DNA from: Rhynchosporium graminicola
Taxonomy: Eukaryota; Ascomycota; Leotiomycetes; Helotiales; Ploettnerulaceae
Direction: 5' to 3'
Assembly (NCBI GenBank): GCA_900074885.1
Contig: FJUW01000022.1
Location: 1-64,000 of the forward strand
Length of the DNA stretch: 64,000 nt
Shown here: positions 11,078 through 23,600 of the stretch, piece after piece
Numbering within the stretch: the stretch's first letter is position 1
How the letters are laid out: every line of letters begins with the position of its first letter
Translations under genes and position numbers: made by a program
Notes under the pieces: generated by a model
The model's database searches: none
The model's input: the letters and a program-made list of their open reading frames with translations, nothing else
What the model was told of the DNA's origin: nothing

Positions 11078-12435
11078 ATTTCTTTATGTATGATCCCAAA
11101 TTTTTGGGGTGGAAGAGAGATTCGGAGGCTGAAAGTCTGATATGAAATTCCTGTGTGACAATCGTAGCTGCAAAATCAGGTTGTTGTTCTTTTCCTTCGT
11201 AAATAGAAAACGGAACTGTTGTTGGATTTTACCGCTGAAGGAGATCGCTTCGAGAGAAACTTCCGACCACTAGGATTGGAGCCCATATATAGTATTCCCA
11301 TCTCTCCTCCTGCTACCACAAAGTACAGCCCTTTCCCGCATTTATCACAGTACCGAGTGGAATACGAAGAACCCTGCAAAATTACAGTTCGCTGATTGGC
11401 CATCCGTCTGCACGCGCGATGCATCACCACAACAATTGTAAGAACGTCAGCCCGGCTTTGAGCTTAGAACAACCTCAAATCTCGGCCCGCTCCCTTTTAT
11501 CGCTGCCTGGCAGTGCCTCATCGGAGGTTATTGTCTTCTGATGCTCGGGATTGGCTAAGCTGTTACGATCTCAAGATCTTTGCTCCGCCTGGTGGAGGCG
11601 AAGCTAAGATTTGGCCTGTGGTTGCAGATGACCGAAGTACTGCGATAATGTACGCATGGCGATCTTATGACCACTCTGCTGTGAGCCTTGTAAGAATCAG
11701 TATATAAAATCCAGGTCGACAATTTTTGAAACCTCTTTGGGACGTCAGACGGACAATTTCTCAACCGAAATCCCGCGGCTGTTGTTGCTCGAAGGTCTGG
11801 GCATGAGATTGGTGGATAGAAATTGGTCATTCGAAGATGCATTCAAACATCTTCTAACAAAACGATACATTCGTTACGCCGCGAAATCCTATTCAAACTA
11901 GCTTGCCCAATAGGTTATGCATTTGACCAGTTGTAGGTGATGAGATGCCTGAGATGCCTCTTTGGTCGTAGCACTTTCTTTTGGGGCTTGTTTCTAAATT
12001 AAGTAGGGTGCAAGCGAGATCTGAACAAAACAAAGCCTCCGGTGTGAAGCTTGAATAGGACATTATAAGAGGATTGATATTTCCTGTATTGTCTTCTAAC
12101 GCTGGGCATACACGTCTCGGGCGAAGAAAAATCTTCGACTATACAAAGTCACCAAAAATCATACGATTTTGAAGTATTATTTTAGTAATATCCTGTGATA
12201 TTTCTGTGACTTTGACTCCGAATCGGAGGGCAATTCGTAAATTGGAGCTTCAATCGCATATAACAATTCAGTGAATGTGATAAGGGAGAAATACTTCCTC
12301 ACCTCGCCCGAGACGAAGTTGCGCCGCCCTGCTTAAGCTCGCACTTCTACAATCAACAACGGATACATTGCACCTGTACAGGACCCGAGCCGGAGTCACA
12401 GTCTTCGTCTCTTAGGTCAAGACTTGCAAAAAAAA
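11078..12435. other. Intergenic, no supported gene
   Basis: This holds the promoter side of the RTA1-type gene and the 3' side of the decayed GFA gene. Short frames at 11176-11430 and 11555-11842 show no domain and overlap antisense frames. Nothing else is visible. Confidence 0.45.
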
Positions 12436-13550
12436 CTATGCTTTCTGCTCCTCGTTACTCCATCTTTTCAATCCATCCGCTAAGCTCGCGATAAGTCCCT
12501 TGATCACTGCCAGTTCTCCATAACTTACTTTATTTGTCCGCCAATGGAGCCAGCTCTCAACACGACCCCCTTCTTTTGGATCCAGCAGCCTAACGCTCAC
12601 ATCAATCAAGTCTGGTCGTTGCTTAGAACGCCAGAACACGGTAGCACCACAAACTCCGCAGATTTCTCTCTGCACTCCGTCGGAACTGTGGTAGGTCTTT
12701 AGTGTTCCAATGGCGAAATCAACAGCCTTCCCATCTTCCTGAAATATGTTGCACTTGGTCATGAAAACCTATGGCTGAATCTCCGACTCAGAGGTTAGGC
12801 GACATGAAGTACAGGCACATAATCCGCCAGGTATTTCATATCATTTTCTTGTGAGCACCGAGTCTCGTGCTTCGGACTTTCAAAAGCGGGCAAATGCGAT
12901 TTTACCGTTAAGTCTGGAAATGGCGCGAGAATTTTCTTCGATGCTTCATCGGGTCGAGTGATGTAGAATTTCGCGCCTCCGCAGGACATTCCGCCTTCAA
13001 CTTGTCATTCGAGCTCGGAGTCTGGGCTTTCTTTGACAGGGTCAAGAGTGAACCTTCAGGCACAATTTCACCATCCTTCAAATCCCAACGGGCCCAACGT
13101 TTCAATTTTTTCCTTGTACCATCAGATCGCTTCATATCTGTAAGCCAGACACTGAACCCGCCATCCAGAGTGTTCTCAACCCATTTGGAGCCCGTCCAAT
13201 TGATCACACCCTCTGTCTGTACGATCCCAAAGGCCTGTAACCAGTAAAAACAATGTCTGAGCCGTCCTTTCGACCATCGTGAAAGCATGTGCGCCGCATG
13301 TAGTACAGAAGTGTCTTTTAACCCCTTTCGATGATTCATAGGCAATTGTTTGGAATTTCGAAGGATTGATCTTTTGATCTGGTGGAAAACTAATGCTGGA
13401 CCATCCACACGAACCTGATGCTCGCCTGCAGTTGTTGCAGAGACATAATGCGCGATTGATAGAAAGCTCTGAATTCGGGAACTCGATTGTGACGCTGAAG
13501 CTGTGGCATGCGCAGGTCGAGGTGATGGCGGTGGTCATGATGGAATGCAA
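12436..13550 (-). pseudogene. Decayed two-domain GFA/CENP-V (DUF636) gene
   Basis: Fragments in three frames together describe a protein with two tandem GFA (glutathione-dependent formaldehyde-activating/CENP-V-like) zinc domains. The first has CACH, CNNCRR and HFCTTCGAHAF; the second has CGGAKFYITRP, CACTSCRLTS and EICGVCGATVFW, the expected cysteine sets. The frame is broken by an apparent 4-bp tandem duplication (CAGA) near 13212-13219, a missing base near 12985 just before CGG, another missing base near 12820 before CACTSC, and an in-frame TAG at 12769-12771 where Trp is expected. I see no introns that could bypass these. In the family the domains bind zinc and the fold is shared with carbon-sulfur lyases; substrates are mostly unknown. 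The gene is very probably dead. Confidence 0.85.
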
Positions 13551-14754
13551 TTGAAGATCTGTTTGATTGCGAATTGTAGACAGTCAAAACGTTTGGGAAT
13601 TAATATAGGAAGTCTCCTTGGAACCAGTTTGGGGCACCCATCTTTAATCAAGACCCTCAGCCTCCTAATTTCGAGTCATCTCTAGGTAGGCAGGCAACTG
13701 TGCCGTGCGTACTCAATCTACGTAGCCTCTTGCAGCATCAGATGAATTGCGATTCAACGATGTTTGCGTTTCCATAAGTGTCTCTTATCTGGACATTCCT
13801 GCTGATATCGCACTTTCGAAGCCCGTGAACTCGATGTAATTGATGTTATTCAGAAAAGCTCTACGACACTGCACTTCAGAAATGGAACATACATCGCCCG
13901 ACATCGGCGTTGATCACCGGCTACTGAATAAGCTTTCGCTTGATCGGCACGGCGTCTCGGCTATTAAGCTTTTGTTTATTTTGAGAACAACATTCAAGTA
14001 CAAACCCCCAAACTCGACAAGTTACTGTAACGTAATGTTGACTAATTCAGACCCATTGGATTATGGATGATACAAAGATAAAGTTAGTACCATGCCTGCA
14101 ATTTATGGTGCTCTGCACCTTGTCGATGACGTCGGAGTGCCAAACGTACGATGCTGAGTAAGTCTGTAAGCGATTCTACGAAGCAAAGAAATATCCTCAA
14201 TACTTGTTGGTAATATGAAGGCCAAGGTATTTTCTGATGACTCTGCAACGATCTGTGACTATGATGCATATCTTCAGACGCATTCTCAGGTTGCAATTTC
14301 CTCATTGAGCGGGCAGCAGGACTTTCAGGGTCTTCTCCTTTGGACCAATCATGTCCATTTGCAAAGCTGAAGATGTCCATTTCCCGCCAAGTCCCAGGCG
14401 AGAGTGAGACACCACTTTGCTTCGAGATCTTTCATGTCTGCTTGGTGATAATTGGTCCGTATCTTGGAACTTAGCGAGTTATCGCCGCACGATGCCACAT
14501 CGCGACCTATGGGTGGTTATTCGATATTTGTTGATCCGCTTTAGGTACATCCAGAGTTCAATTTTGAGGCTTTTGTCATCGTAAATTTTTCAGATATTCT
14601 ATACAGGGGCCGTATGTCGTGCCGGATCATTATATGTAAGGGACCAGGACCAATTCAAGTAGATTCTGGTTTACCGAAAGGTCCTCTCTCCTCAACCTTT
14701 TCGCCTTTCCGACATCACTTCCCATCTAGTACACCATCGGACACCAGCATCATC
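13551..14754. other. Intergenic, no supported gene
   Basis: Short frames at 13840-14070 and 14084-14380 lack domains or splice support. A promoter for the MFS fragment would lie at its right end. Nothing else is visible. Confidence 0.45.
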
Positions 14755-15334
14755 ATGTCTTCTTCTACCGAACCTCCAGAATCTACAGGTAGAATGTTCC
14801 AAGCAATTACACAAAACACCGCCTCACCAACATTCACTCGTACACATACCAACGACTCTCGAGTCCGTCGACCTATTACGGCCGGCTCTGCTCTTCTCCA
14901 TAATGGCACGCATAATATACACAAAGAAACGAGACGAGATCCGGAGTTCGACGTTAATCTACCATATCGAACGAAGACCAATGAGGCCAACCTCGAAGAA
15001 CATACCAAGGAAAATGCTGCAGGAGAGATTGATGCCGGGGTCGCAGTTCCGAATGGCAAAGGCGACTACAAGCTTGTCACTTTCCTACTGCATGATTCGG
15101 AAAATCCCAAAAACGTATGTCGATATATTGCCTAGACTCTTACAATAATCCAGATCTTGGGTCGGGGTGGACTTCACCGCTAACTTTATGAAGTGGTCAA
15201 AGGTATACAAGTGGTACATTACTATGCTTGTTGCTATTACCTGTTTTTTCGTTGCTCTTGCTTCATCCGTCGTCACGGCAGACATCATTGGCGTACAGAA
15301 GGAGCTCAATCAGCATCACTTAACAAAAGGATAG
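14755..15334 (+). pseudogene. 5' fragment of an MFS transporter
   Basis: Exon 14755-15114 begins MSSSTEPPESTGRMFQAITQ and runs to VTFLLHDSENPKN. A 79-nt intron (GTATGT...AAG, 15115-15193) joins it to WSKVYKWYITMLVAITCFF and ALASSVVTADIIGVQKEL. This is the cytosolic N-terminus and first membrane helix of a DHA1-type (polyamine/multidrug H+ antiporter) MFS protein. After QKEL the similarity stops and a TAG follows at 15332-15334, leaving about 166 residues where the family has over 500 and about 12 helices. No remaining helices are found downstream. It is a truncated remnant, probably from deletion or rearrangement; the downstream AT-rich DNA and inverted repeats are compatible with that. Confidence 0.8.
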
Positions 15335-16342
15335 TGATAACAAATAACGATAAAATCAAACTAGACCCATCAAAATTCGAACAAATCTTAACTATAACTA
15401 GATAAATGAAGCAGTAATCGCTCGAGCCTGGACTCCTGTATATTTCTGCCCGATCGTCTTATGCTTGGCGCAGTGACAGCTGATTTTCGCATTCCGACTG
15501 CCTTCGAGGCAGCAATCAGCTTATTACGTTGGGAGTTGCGACATGCAATTTATTTTTACACCCTATGTCTATTCTGGAGGTATTCAAATGATTGATGTAT
15601 CCATTCTCCAGCTCGTGTCGGATCAAAGGCCAGTTTGAATTCGCAAGTTCAACGGGCAGCAAGACTGAGATTTTCCTCCATGTCGTAGGAATACGCTACA
15701 ACATACTGCAACTGATTAGTTAGCGCTGAAGTGGTGACGAATAAAGAGATGCCATTTTCCGAACGTCTGTGGACTGTAAAAGCTAGACCTTTACATTTCC
15801 GATCTCTCGTCATTTCATTATAGCTTACTAGGTAGTCATGATTTTATTCATGTACAGTCGAAACTAGCAGTCCTTCGGTAGACATTTGACACTAAATATA
15901 GCACTTATTCTGTGAAATTTGAAAGGTGGAATCGGTATATGTCTGATTTATACGTAATCAAAAGAAAGAACCGAATCGCTTGAGGAGAGTATTGAAGAGT
16001 TTAGCTACTCATATGAGCCATTTTAAAAAATTTTATACTACGAAATAGAAAAACGACTAGAAGAGGTGTAATTGCGTGATAGCAATGTAAGCTCCTGGTG
16101 TACGCTTTATTTACACACGTACAGGCGAGAACGCAGAAAATCGTCTCGAGGCCCTTTTCTGAACGCGATCTTAGAGAACCATTAGCCAAGGAAAAATCTT
16201 GAGACCAGTGCTGTTCTACTCAAGAAGCTTTTCTATCTTTTCGGACTTTCTTTGCTCGGTCCGAGATAGTGATTCTTGAATAGTTGCCGTGCTCTTAAGC
16301 GTCTCAATTCTGTGTGCGAATAAAAATACACACCGGGAAGTA
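15335..16342. other. AT-rich interval after the MFS fragment
   Basis: About 1 kb of AT-leaning DNA with no coding frame worth calling. The missing 3' part of the MFS gene is not present here. Confidence 0.5.
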
Positions 16343-16498
16343 AGGTACGCAAGGGGGCTGGAGGTGGGCCTCGTCCAGCACTATGTCTGTATAGGAAAAC
16401 TATGAAGTTAACTCGCGATTTCGACGCTGCTTATTGGGAATCATTACCCTGAGATTTACAATAGTGGACGAGACCCACCTCCTAGCCCCTTCCATACC
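16343..16498. repeat. Imperfect inverted repeat, ~40-bp arms
   Basis: The left arm (about 16343-16384, core GGAGGTGGGCCTCGTCC) is the imperfect reverse complement of the right arm (about 16461-16498, core GGACGAGACCCACCTCC), with a spacer of about 76 bp. It could fold as a hairpin or be the termini of a small degraded DNA transposon; no duplication of flanking bases was identified. Confidence 0.7.
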
Positions 16499-16697
16499 TA
16501 CAATTGCGTAATAGGATAGGCGAGATTAAGCGAACTCTATCGAGACCTGGAACTTTAATTGTAACTCTAATAGAGTATGAAAAGATACTGATTACGAATC
16601 CAATACATTTATTTGTCTTATGGACCGGCATGCGATTGGTATTTGTGCTTTTTACAGGTGAGGCCACGCCGGCGTCTGGGGTTTCACTTGTGTACCT

Positions 16698-17118
16698 GAT
16701 TAAACAGATACGATTAAACGGGTATAAGGCCATAAGGCATATATACACCCGAAATCAACCTACTATCAGGCACAAAACCACGGGCATGCCACTTTATCGC
16801 GATAAACTGAGCGATACTACACCCTCGTCTACTACATATCTTTCTCATTAAGTCTACAACCTAATACCCGATAAAATTAGTTAATATAGTACTCTATTTG
16901 TTCAAGCTAGTTATGATCATAAGAATGCCCTCTTCAGAAATAAAAATTAGGACGTATTTTTGTTATTATAAAAGTGCTAGAAATATTGCCTGCCTCTACT
17001 TTTGTACGATTTCTCTAAGTCAATCCCTAGGGAAGTAAAAGCGCATATGTAAGCGTTTGGTATGATATCTGTGTGTGCCTTGTGGCCTCATGCCCGTTTA
17101 AGCGTATCTGATTAAACG
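16698..17118. repeat. Inverted repeat, ~48-bp arms around 325 bp
   Basis: The plus strand at 16698-16745 (cores GATACGATTAAACGGG and AAGGCCATAAGGCA) matches the reverse complement of 17070-17118 (cores GATACGCTTAAACGGG and GAGGCCACAAGGCA). The same peptide, QIRLNG followed by an RH pair, can be read from the left copy on plus and from the right copy on minus, so two diverged copies of one sequence face each other. Differences are mostly transitions, the left copy being more AT-rich. The origin is unknown; a decayed transposon is likely. Confidence 0.7.
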
Positions 17119-17243
17119 TTCTCTCAAAAGATTCAGGGTCTGAGGAGCTTACCAAATAGGATCCCCCTGGATAAGCTGGCTTGTCATCACTGACTTCGCC
17201 GAACACAGTATCGGCTATCCCGTTAACGCTCATAAGCCTATCC

Positions 17244-17354
17244 GCTTTCTCCGTAGGTCTGAACCTGACAGGGACCATAGTCATCAAGGGTCGATTTCAA
17301 CCAAATGTCCCCCGCTAACCTACTGTGGACAGGTTCAGACACACGGAGAAAGCG
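17244..17354. repeat. Inverted repeat with 25-bp arms near the P450 promoter
   Basis: CCGCTTTCTCCGTAGGTCTG at 17244 onward, continuing to 17269, is the reverse complement (two mismatches) of 17330-17354. The loop is about 60 bp. It lies 128 bp upstream of the P450 start codon, so it could be in the promoter or 5' leader of that gene, or belong to the same repeat debris as the preceding inverted repeat. Confidence 0.7.
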
Positions 17355-17481
17355 AGTAGATATAACCCAACCTTATCCTCTTTTTCTCGCGCCTGTTCGG
17401 GATAGTTGACTGCACTTGGATCTACAAACCGGGAGATTATTGAATGTTCTGTAAATCTAGTTTGAGAATAGCAACCTCAAA

Positions 17482-19477
17482 ATGTTGGCAGCTTTCGTTG
17501 TGCTCGGCTTTGGCCTACCTACCTTTCTTCTACTCATTGTTGGACTCGCAGTGTCCTCATACCTAGTTTACTGCAAGGCACTTCCAGTTCCTCTGCCTGG
17601 AATACCTTACAACAAAGAAGCGACGAAGTCTGTCTTCGGGGATATGTTAGCAATGGTCAAGCACGTGGGAGCTACTAAAGAACTGTTGGTTGTACGTCCA
17701 AATCCTCGCCTGGATTCCGGAATCTGAAGATATTCATGGTCAGCACTGAATGATACACAGCGCTAACTATAATGTAGTGGATGACATCACATAATATCAG
17801 GCATCAATCGCCAATATTCCAAATCTTTGCGAGACCTTTTGCCAGACCATGGGTCGTTGTCACAGACTTTAGGGAGGCGCAGGACGTCTTGCTAAGGCGG
17901 TCCAAGGAGTTTGATAGGTCCAAATTCTTCGGCGATATTTTCTTGGGCATCATCCCAAAGCATCATATTAGCATGAAAAGCGACGATGAAGAATTTAAGA
18001 AAAATAGACGATGGTTGCAAGACTTGTGAGTTTCCATTGGACTTGAACATGTTAGCTTTCGTCCGGGACAAGTTATCTCAAGGGAACAGTCTCCTGCAAC
18101 GTACATGATTAAGGTTAATACTTACATATGTCGCAAATTCACAGGATGACTCCGGCATTCCTCTATCAGATTGCAGCCCCTCAAATATACATTTCATGCA
18201 TAGGAATGCTAGATGTTTGGGAACAAAAATCTAGGCTGGCCCAAGGTCATCCTTTCGAACCAACAAATGATATTTACAATGCGGCCCTTGATGCAGTTTG
18301 GTTATTAGTCTTCGGCGCAGACAGCTCCAATAGCACGACGAAAGCCACATTGGAGAAACTTTCCCCTTTGAAAAGTCTCAATGTCCCAGTCGACAAGGAT
18401 ACTGGAGTCACTTTCCCGCATGTTCCTTTGCCAGCATGCATCGGGGCAGTTCAAGAAGTCGCCCATTCCATACAAGTCAGCATCACATCACCCTCACCAG
18501 TACATGTTCATTGGGTTATTCGCCAACTACCTTCGTACCGAAGGGCAACCAGAGCGAAAGATGACTTTATAAGAGATGAGGTCGAAAAGACCAGAATCCG
18601 ATTTGAAGTTAAGAGCGAGAAGGATCTAGATGTCAGATGCGCCATGGATGGTATCATGAGGAGAGAGATGATGGCGTGTGAGAAGGAGGGGAGAGAACCT
18701 ATGTTTCACTCTAGGAGTATGTACGATGAAGTAAGGCTTGACAGTTCTAGTGTGTGGGAAAGATACTTACTTGAGTAGATTCTCGGTTTCGTTGTCGCCG
18801 CTCACGATACCGTTGCAACCACTTTGACTTGGGCTCTCAAATTCCTGGCTGATAACCCAGAGGTTCAGACCAAGTTGCGAGCTGAACTTTTCGCTGGTCA
18901 CGCGAATGCACGTTCAGAAAATAGGAGGCCAACAACGGCTGAAATCACCAAATCAACTATCCACTACCTCAATGCTGTGCAAGAAGAAATAATTCGATGC
19001 TCCATCACAGTACCAGCTGTTGTCCGTACTGCTACTGTCGACACTGAGATCTTAGGAAAGCGGATACCCAAAGGGACAGACGTCTTTTTTATGGGTAACG
19101 GACCCAGCATTTTCTCCCCCGCCTTTCCAATTGACGACTCTCTTCGAAGTCAAAGCGCTTTGTCGGCCAAAGACCGAGTCGGCTCCTGGGATCCTACTGA
19201 TATGTCTCAATTCAATCCTGAGCGATGGCTAGTCGATGACGGGAATGGTGGCAAGGAGTTCAACGCGTCTGCAGGCCCGCTACTCACATTCGGCATGGGA
19301 CCGCGTGGATGCTATGGGCGGCGGTTAGCTTATGTTGAATTGAAGATATTCTTGACGCTCATGGTATGGTCATTCGAGTTGGAGAAGTGTCCATTGGACT
19401 TGAGTGGTTATGCTGCGGCTGATGTTTTGACGCACACACCCCAGCAATGTTTTGTACGACCGAAGAAGCTTGCTTAA
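17482..19477 (+). CDS. Cytochrome P450 monooxygenase
   Basis: Four exons (17482-17691, 17778-18025, 18145-18730, 18779-19477) join in frame to 580 aa; introns are 86, 119 and 48 nt with GTACGT, GTGAGT and GTAAGG donors. An N-terminal hydrophobic anchor (about residues 2-30) is followed by a proline-rich LPVPLPGIPY hinge. The I-helix oxygen-binding motif reads AAHDTVATTLTW, the ExxR motif is EEIIR, and the heme loop is FGMGPRGCYGRRLA with the iron-ligand Cys near residue 525. All catalytic landmarks are present, so an active ER-bound monooxygenase is expected. The substrate cannot be inferred. No backbone synthase or other biosynthetic gene adjoins it; the nearest neighbours are repeats and the ankyrin/CorA gene, so a secondary-metabolite cluster is not supported. 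Confidence 0.93.
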
Positions 19478-20680
19478 GCGTCATGAGCGGTGTATGGATT
19501 GAGAAAGACTTTAGGTCGTATGATGAAGGAGTTTTTGGGACTGTAAAGAGATCTGGGATACTGATTTATCATGATGTTGGAGCTTCAGCTCTGCTGTTGA
19601 AATATTTCTGATGCAGGACATCAATGTTCCGGCTCTACCATTCTCTTTTAAAGTCCAGTGGAAATAGCACTGCTTTGATGTGTTAATTGAACCCTACTGT
19701 GTTAGACCATCCGATATCGAAGCCGAGTCAATTTGTCTCCGGCAAGGCAACCACCTGAAAACCCGTGGTATTCTCGTCAGCTAGGAATTTATACCAGGCA
19801 AGCGTCAAAAGAGTAATGTGACTTCGAAATATCCTTTTAAAGATACCCTGTATTAAATTGCAACATTAGGCTTAAATTATGGCTACGTATATGCGCGTTA
19901 GTTCCCTCTTCTCCCAAGACAGGTCTACCTAGTCTCGTATAATGAAAGTGTAATCAGCTTCTTAGTTATATATCTTTGAGTCACGTGAACACGAGACTTC
20001 GGTAAGCTGAAGAGATCTCACCAATTCTTCGATCACAACAGCTCCTTGTCGCATCCTCAAATCGATAATGTCGTCCACATACACTTCTGGCTATGTCCTC
20101 ATATATCATTTTACATGTCTCAAATTGACGACAGAATTGCTTGCCGCTCAGGCAATTCCGCCTTGTTGAATGCACAAGAAATCATCGTCACACTGAAGCA
20201 GATATCTATCAAATTGACAGCGGAACTTCACCAATTGAAGAAGCGATATGATGAGACAATTTAGCAACAATGGCTTCCGAGCAAGCCATTTATTGCGGGA
20301 TCTCCACGCTTTTACCAATCAGACTACAAAGCCATTGTTGGATTTGTCGACATCCAAGCGATTTACCAGGATCAAGACGCACTCTCAGCTCCTCAAGCCG
20401 CACCCTCACACCTGCATCAATATGCATCGCGAGCCAAATACTGGCCAAGTCCCCAGCCTCGACCCTCAACGCGCATCCTCGCCGTGATGCTTATACAATA
20501 TACTTTCTAGTGGCCAACTGCTGGAAGAAAATTGTGTTTACCCATGCCCTGTGTCTAGTAAGTTATGTACCTAACTCGAGTATCAGGAATATTGTCATTG
20601 AATCTTGGACATCACAGGTTGAGCTTTGATCCAGAGTCTTCACTTCTTAGGCCCCTGTATACCACTATGACGTAACCAGT
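19478..20680. other. Intergenic, no supported gene
   Basis: This interval holds the P450 3' region and the promoter of the ankyrin/CorA gene. Short overlapping frames at 20046-20629 have no domain; a small helical peptide at 20046-20264 could be chance. Confidence 0.45.
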
Positions 20681-23600
20681 ATGGCCTCAACAGAACATGA
20701 TCACCGAAACGATGTTATGCCCTCGGATGTGCCACTGGGACGAGAGATCTCCGATCAAGTTCCTTCTCCAAACCCCATCGAGTTCTCTCCAGAGGCTCAT
20801 ATTGAAGAACGTGCTTTGCAGAAAATCACGCACTCTGCGCCAGAAGAATTCCCGTCGGGATACGCTCCGCAAGATCACACGATACCAGACATCATCGAGC
20901 CTTCGCCAGCAGTAGCTTCACTTACAACTGCAAGCATCACTGGTCCTCTGACAAGCCCAGCCAGAAAATGGCTCACCTTCGAGGGGAAGGCAGGTATCTG
21001 GCAATATGAACCTACCGGAACCGCACGTCCAAAGTTCGTCGATAAAAAGGCCGTCAGCAGACTGAACGACACGAACGAAGAAACTTTACTCAAAGCTATT
21101 CGCGTTGGTGACGAAGAATTTGTGGCTACCCTTTTGGACCAACAAGTAGGAAGTGAGCATCAAGATGAGCGAGGGAGAACGGCACTTCTGTATGCAGCGG
21201 AGCGCGGAAGTGATATGATAGTTCGAATGCTTCTAGAATATGGGGCGAATTGGAATGTAGCCGATGATTCGAAGCGTACGGCGCTACACCTTGCCTCATT
21301 CAAGTAGGTGCAAATACTCGCCTCTTCTTGTGAGAAATATGGGATCTCAGATCTGAAGACAAGGTCTGTGGATCGATGTCTTCGGGTCCTGCGTCTCTGA
21401 TCTCAAGCTTATGCGATTTTTGGCGCTGACTTTCATGTAGTGGCCGGGATAAAGTCGTTGAGGTGCTTCTCCAACACAGCAGAATAGGTATCGAGAAAAA
21501 GGATGATCAAGGTAAGCATGTTGCTAGAAATAACATCTCGTGATGCCTGTTATGTTCCTTCTGAACCCTCTGATCATTTAACACCCAGGAATACCTACTT
21601 ATGTTCTTGCATAGGAAATACAGCTTTACACCTAGCTGCTAGGAGTGGAAACGAGATAGCGATTCAACATCTTCTGTACCGGCGAGCCAGTGTACAGGTG
21701 AAAACCAATCTAGGCAACACGCCGTTACATCTGGCTGCCAAGAAGAGCTTGGTAGCAGTAGAGACGCTTTTACGTATTGTTGAAACGGAAGTTGATGAGA
21801 GGAATCACGTCGAGCGGACACCGTTGATGCAGGCTTGTGATCGGCCATCTGATCGACCACCGTCGGAAGAAAGTGAGAACATTGTCAAACTTCTCTTGAA
21901 TCAAAGGAATAGTGCCGATCCTCTGGCTCGTGATATCAATGGAGAAACACCATTGTCACTGGCAGCCTCGTCCGGGAATACGGCAGTTGTCAAGGTTTTG
22001 GTCGATAACGGGGCTGATATTAATACGCTCAACATTGACGGCAATTCTGCCTTGTTTGGTCCAGCAAAATTTGGACATGATGAGACCGCAAGGATCTTAC
22101 TAGACTGTGGTATAGACAGTCGTATTATCAATAACGACCTTCCACCTGGACGCACAGCTCTGTTAGAAAGTGCAAGATATGATAAATTCAAAGTTGCGCT
22201 TCTGATCTTAGACAAGTGGGCACAAAACACTCTGGAATCCCAAGATCTTATTCAGTCGGCGCTATTTGAAGCAGCATTATACGACAGCTCACAAGTCGCC
22301 CGATTGCTCATCGAAAGAGGAGCAAATATAAGCGCACGAGGCACAAGATCAAACAAGACTGCGGTAGAAGTTGCAAAGTTGCGTGGTAGTCAGAGAGTCG
22401 TTGCTCTTCTCTTAGAGAATGGAGGCCAGCTGTTCAGTCAAGGGCCGTCACTGGGGGCTCATGTACAGCAAATATCGTCCGAAGCTGGTATTAGTCTATT
22501 GCCACCAGTGGACAGCGGTGTAGACTTAGGATTCGGTTTCAAGTCGACAATCGTGTCATTTTCGTTCGATGATCATGAAAACTTCGCGATGGCTCGACCA
22601 CCTGTACAGAGCGTACTTTATGATCATAACCCTGAAGCAATCACAACTGGGCTGGAGGCTGCTACTAACATGGATTCAACCAGCAAGAGTTTCAGGTGGT
22701 TACATATCCCTGGTAATAATCCTTCGTGGGTAAATGTAAGTATATATGCGACAAGCCAGAGATGACTTCTGACTGACTCTTGGCATAGAATCTCATAAGT
22801 CGGATGTACAAAGAGTGCAAGGCTCCTGAAGAGGCGGCATACTACCAGAAAAAATGCAAGCATCTATTTGGCGAAGAGATGTGGTCAAGGCACCAATATC
22901 AAATGTCTTCCACATCTGTCGCACATCGTAGGTTTATCAGGCCCATATGTCAACAAGTCCCTATGAGCAAGACAGATAATAGCAATATGATGATGGTGCT
23001 CCCATACTTTCATGTAGGTCTTGTCACATCGCCCCTGTGCTTGCTCCGCACACTCCCACTTCAAGCGCTGACGCCTCTGTAGTGGGAAACAACAGAAGGA
23101 AGAGAAAAAATGACCGATGTGATCATGGAAGCAATGAAAGATTGTATTGGCGATATATCTCCATTCGCAACAACACAACTCAAAGGACTCACCCAAGCAT
23201 TGAAAGAGTTGGAAAGAGCACGAGATCCAGACTATCAAGACGAGCAATCGTCTGACTCTGAATCTGGCTACATGTCTTCAAGTTACCTCTCTGACTCAGC
23301 AGTCTCCATGAAATCGAGTGATCGAAGATCAAAAAGAAGCAGGCGAAGCCGCGAAAGCGAGGCGCCAGCACTCGAAATTCGTCATGATTGGATTGATCCT
23401 TCGGAAGGGGCTAAGGCGCGCACACCAGAAGTTGTGTTCATACGACCGGAAGAGGAGAGGAGGAAGCGGAGAAGAATCGAGAAGGTCATCGATATCGCAC
23501 GTACCAACAGGTCTGCAGATGATAAGCTGATCTTAAGTTATATGTTCCATGAGACGGCCCCAATGCATTTTAGAAGAACCCTGGACCGTGAGTTCTTGAT

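Noticed and set aside
16504..17287. 115-codon plus frame and 86-codon minus frame sharing the peptide QIRLNG
   Set aside because: The shared peptide comes from an inverted repeat; neither frame resembles a known protein, so they are reported as repeats, not genes.
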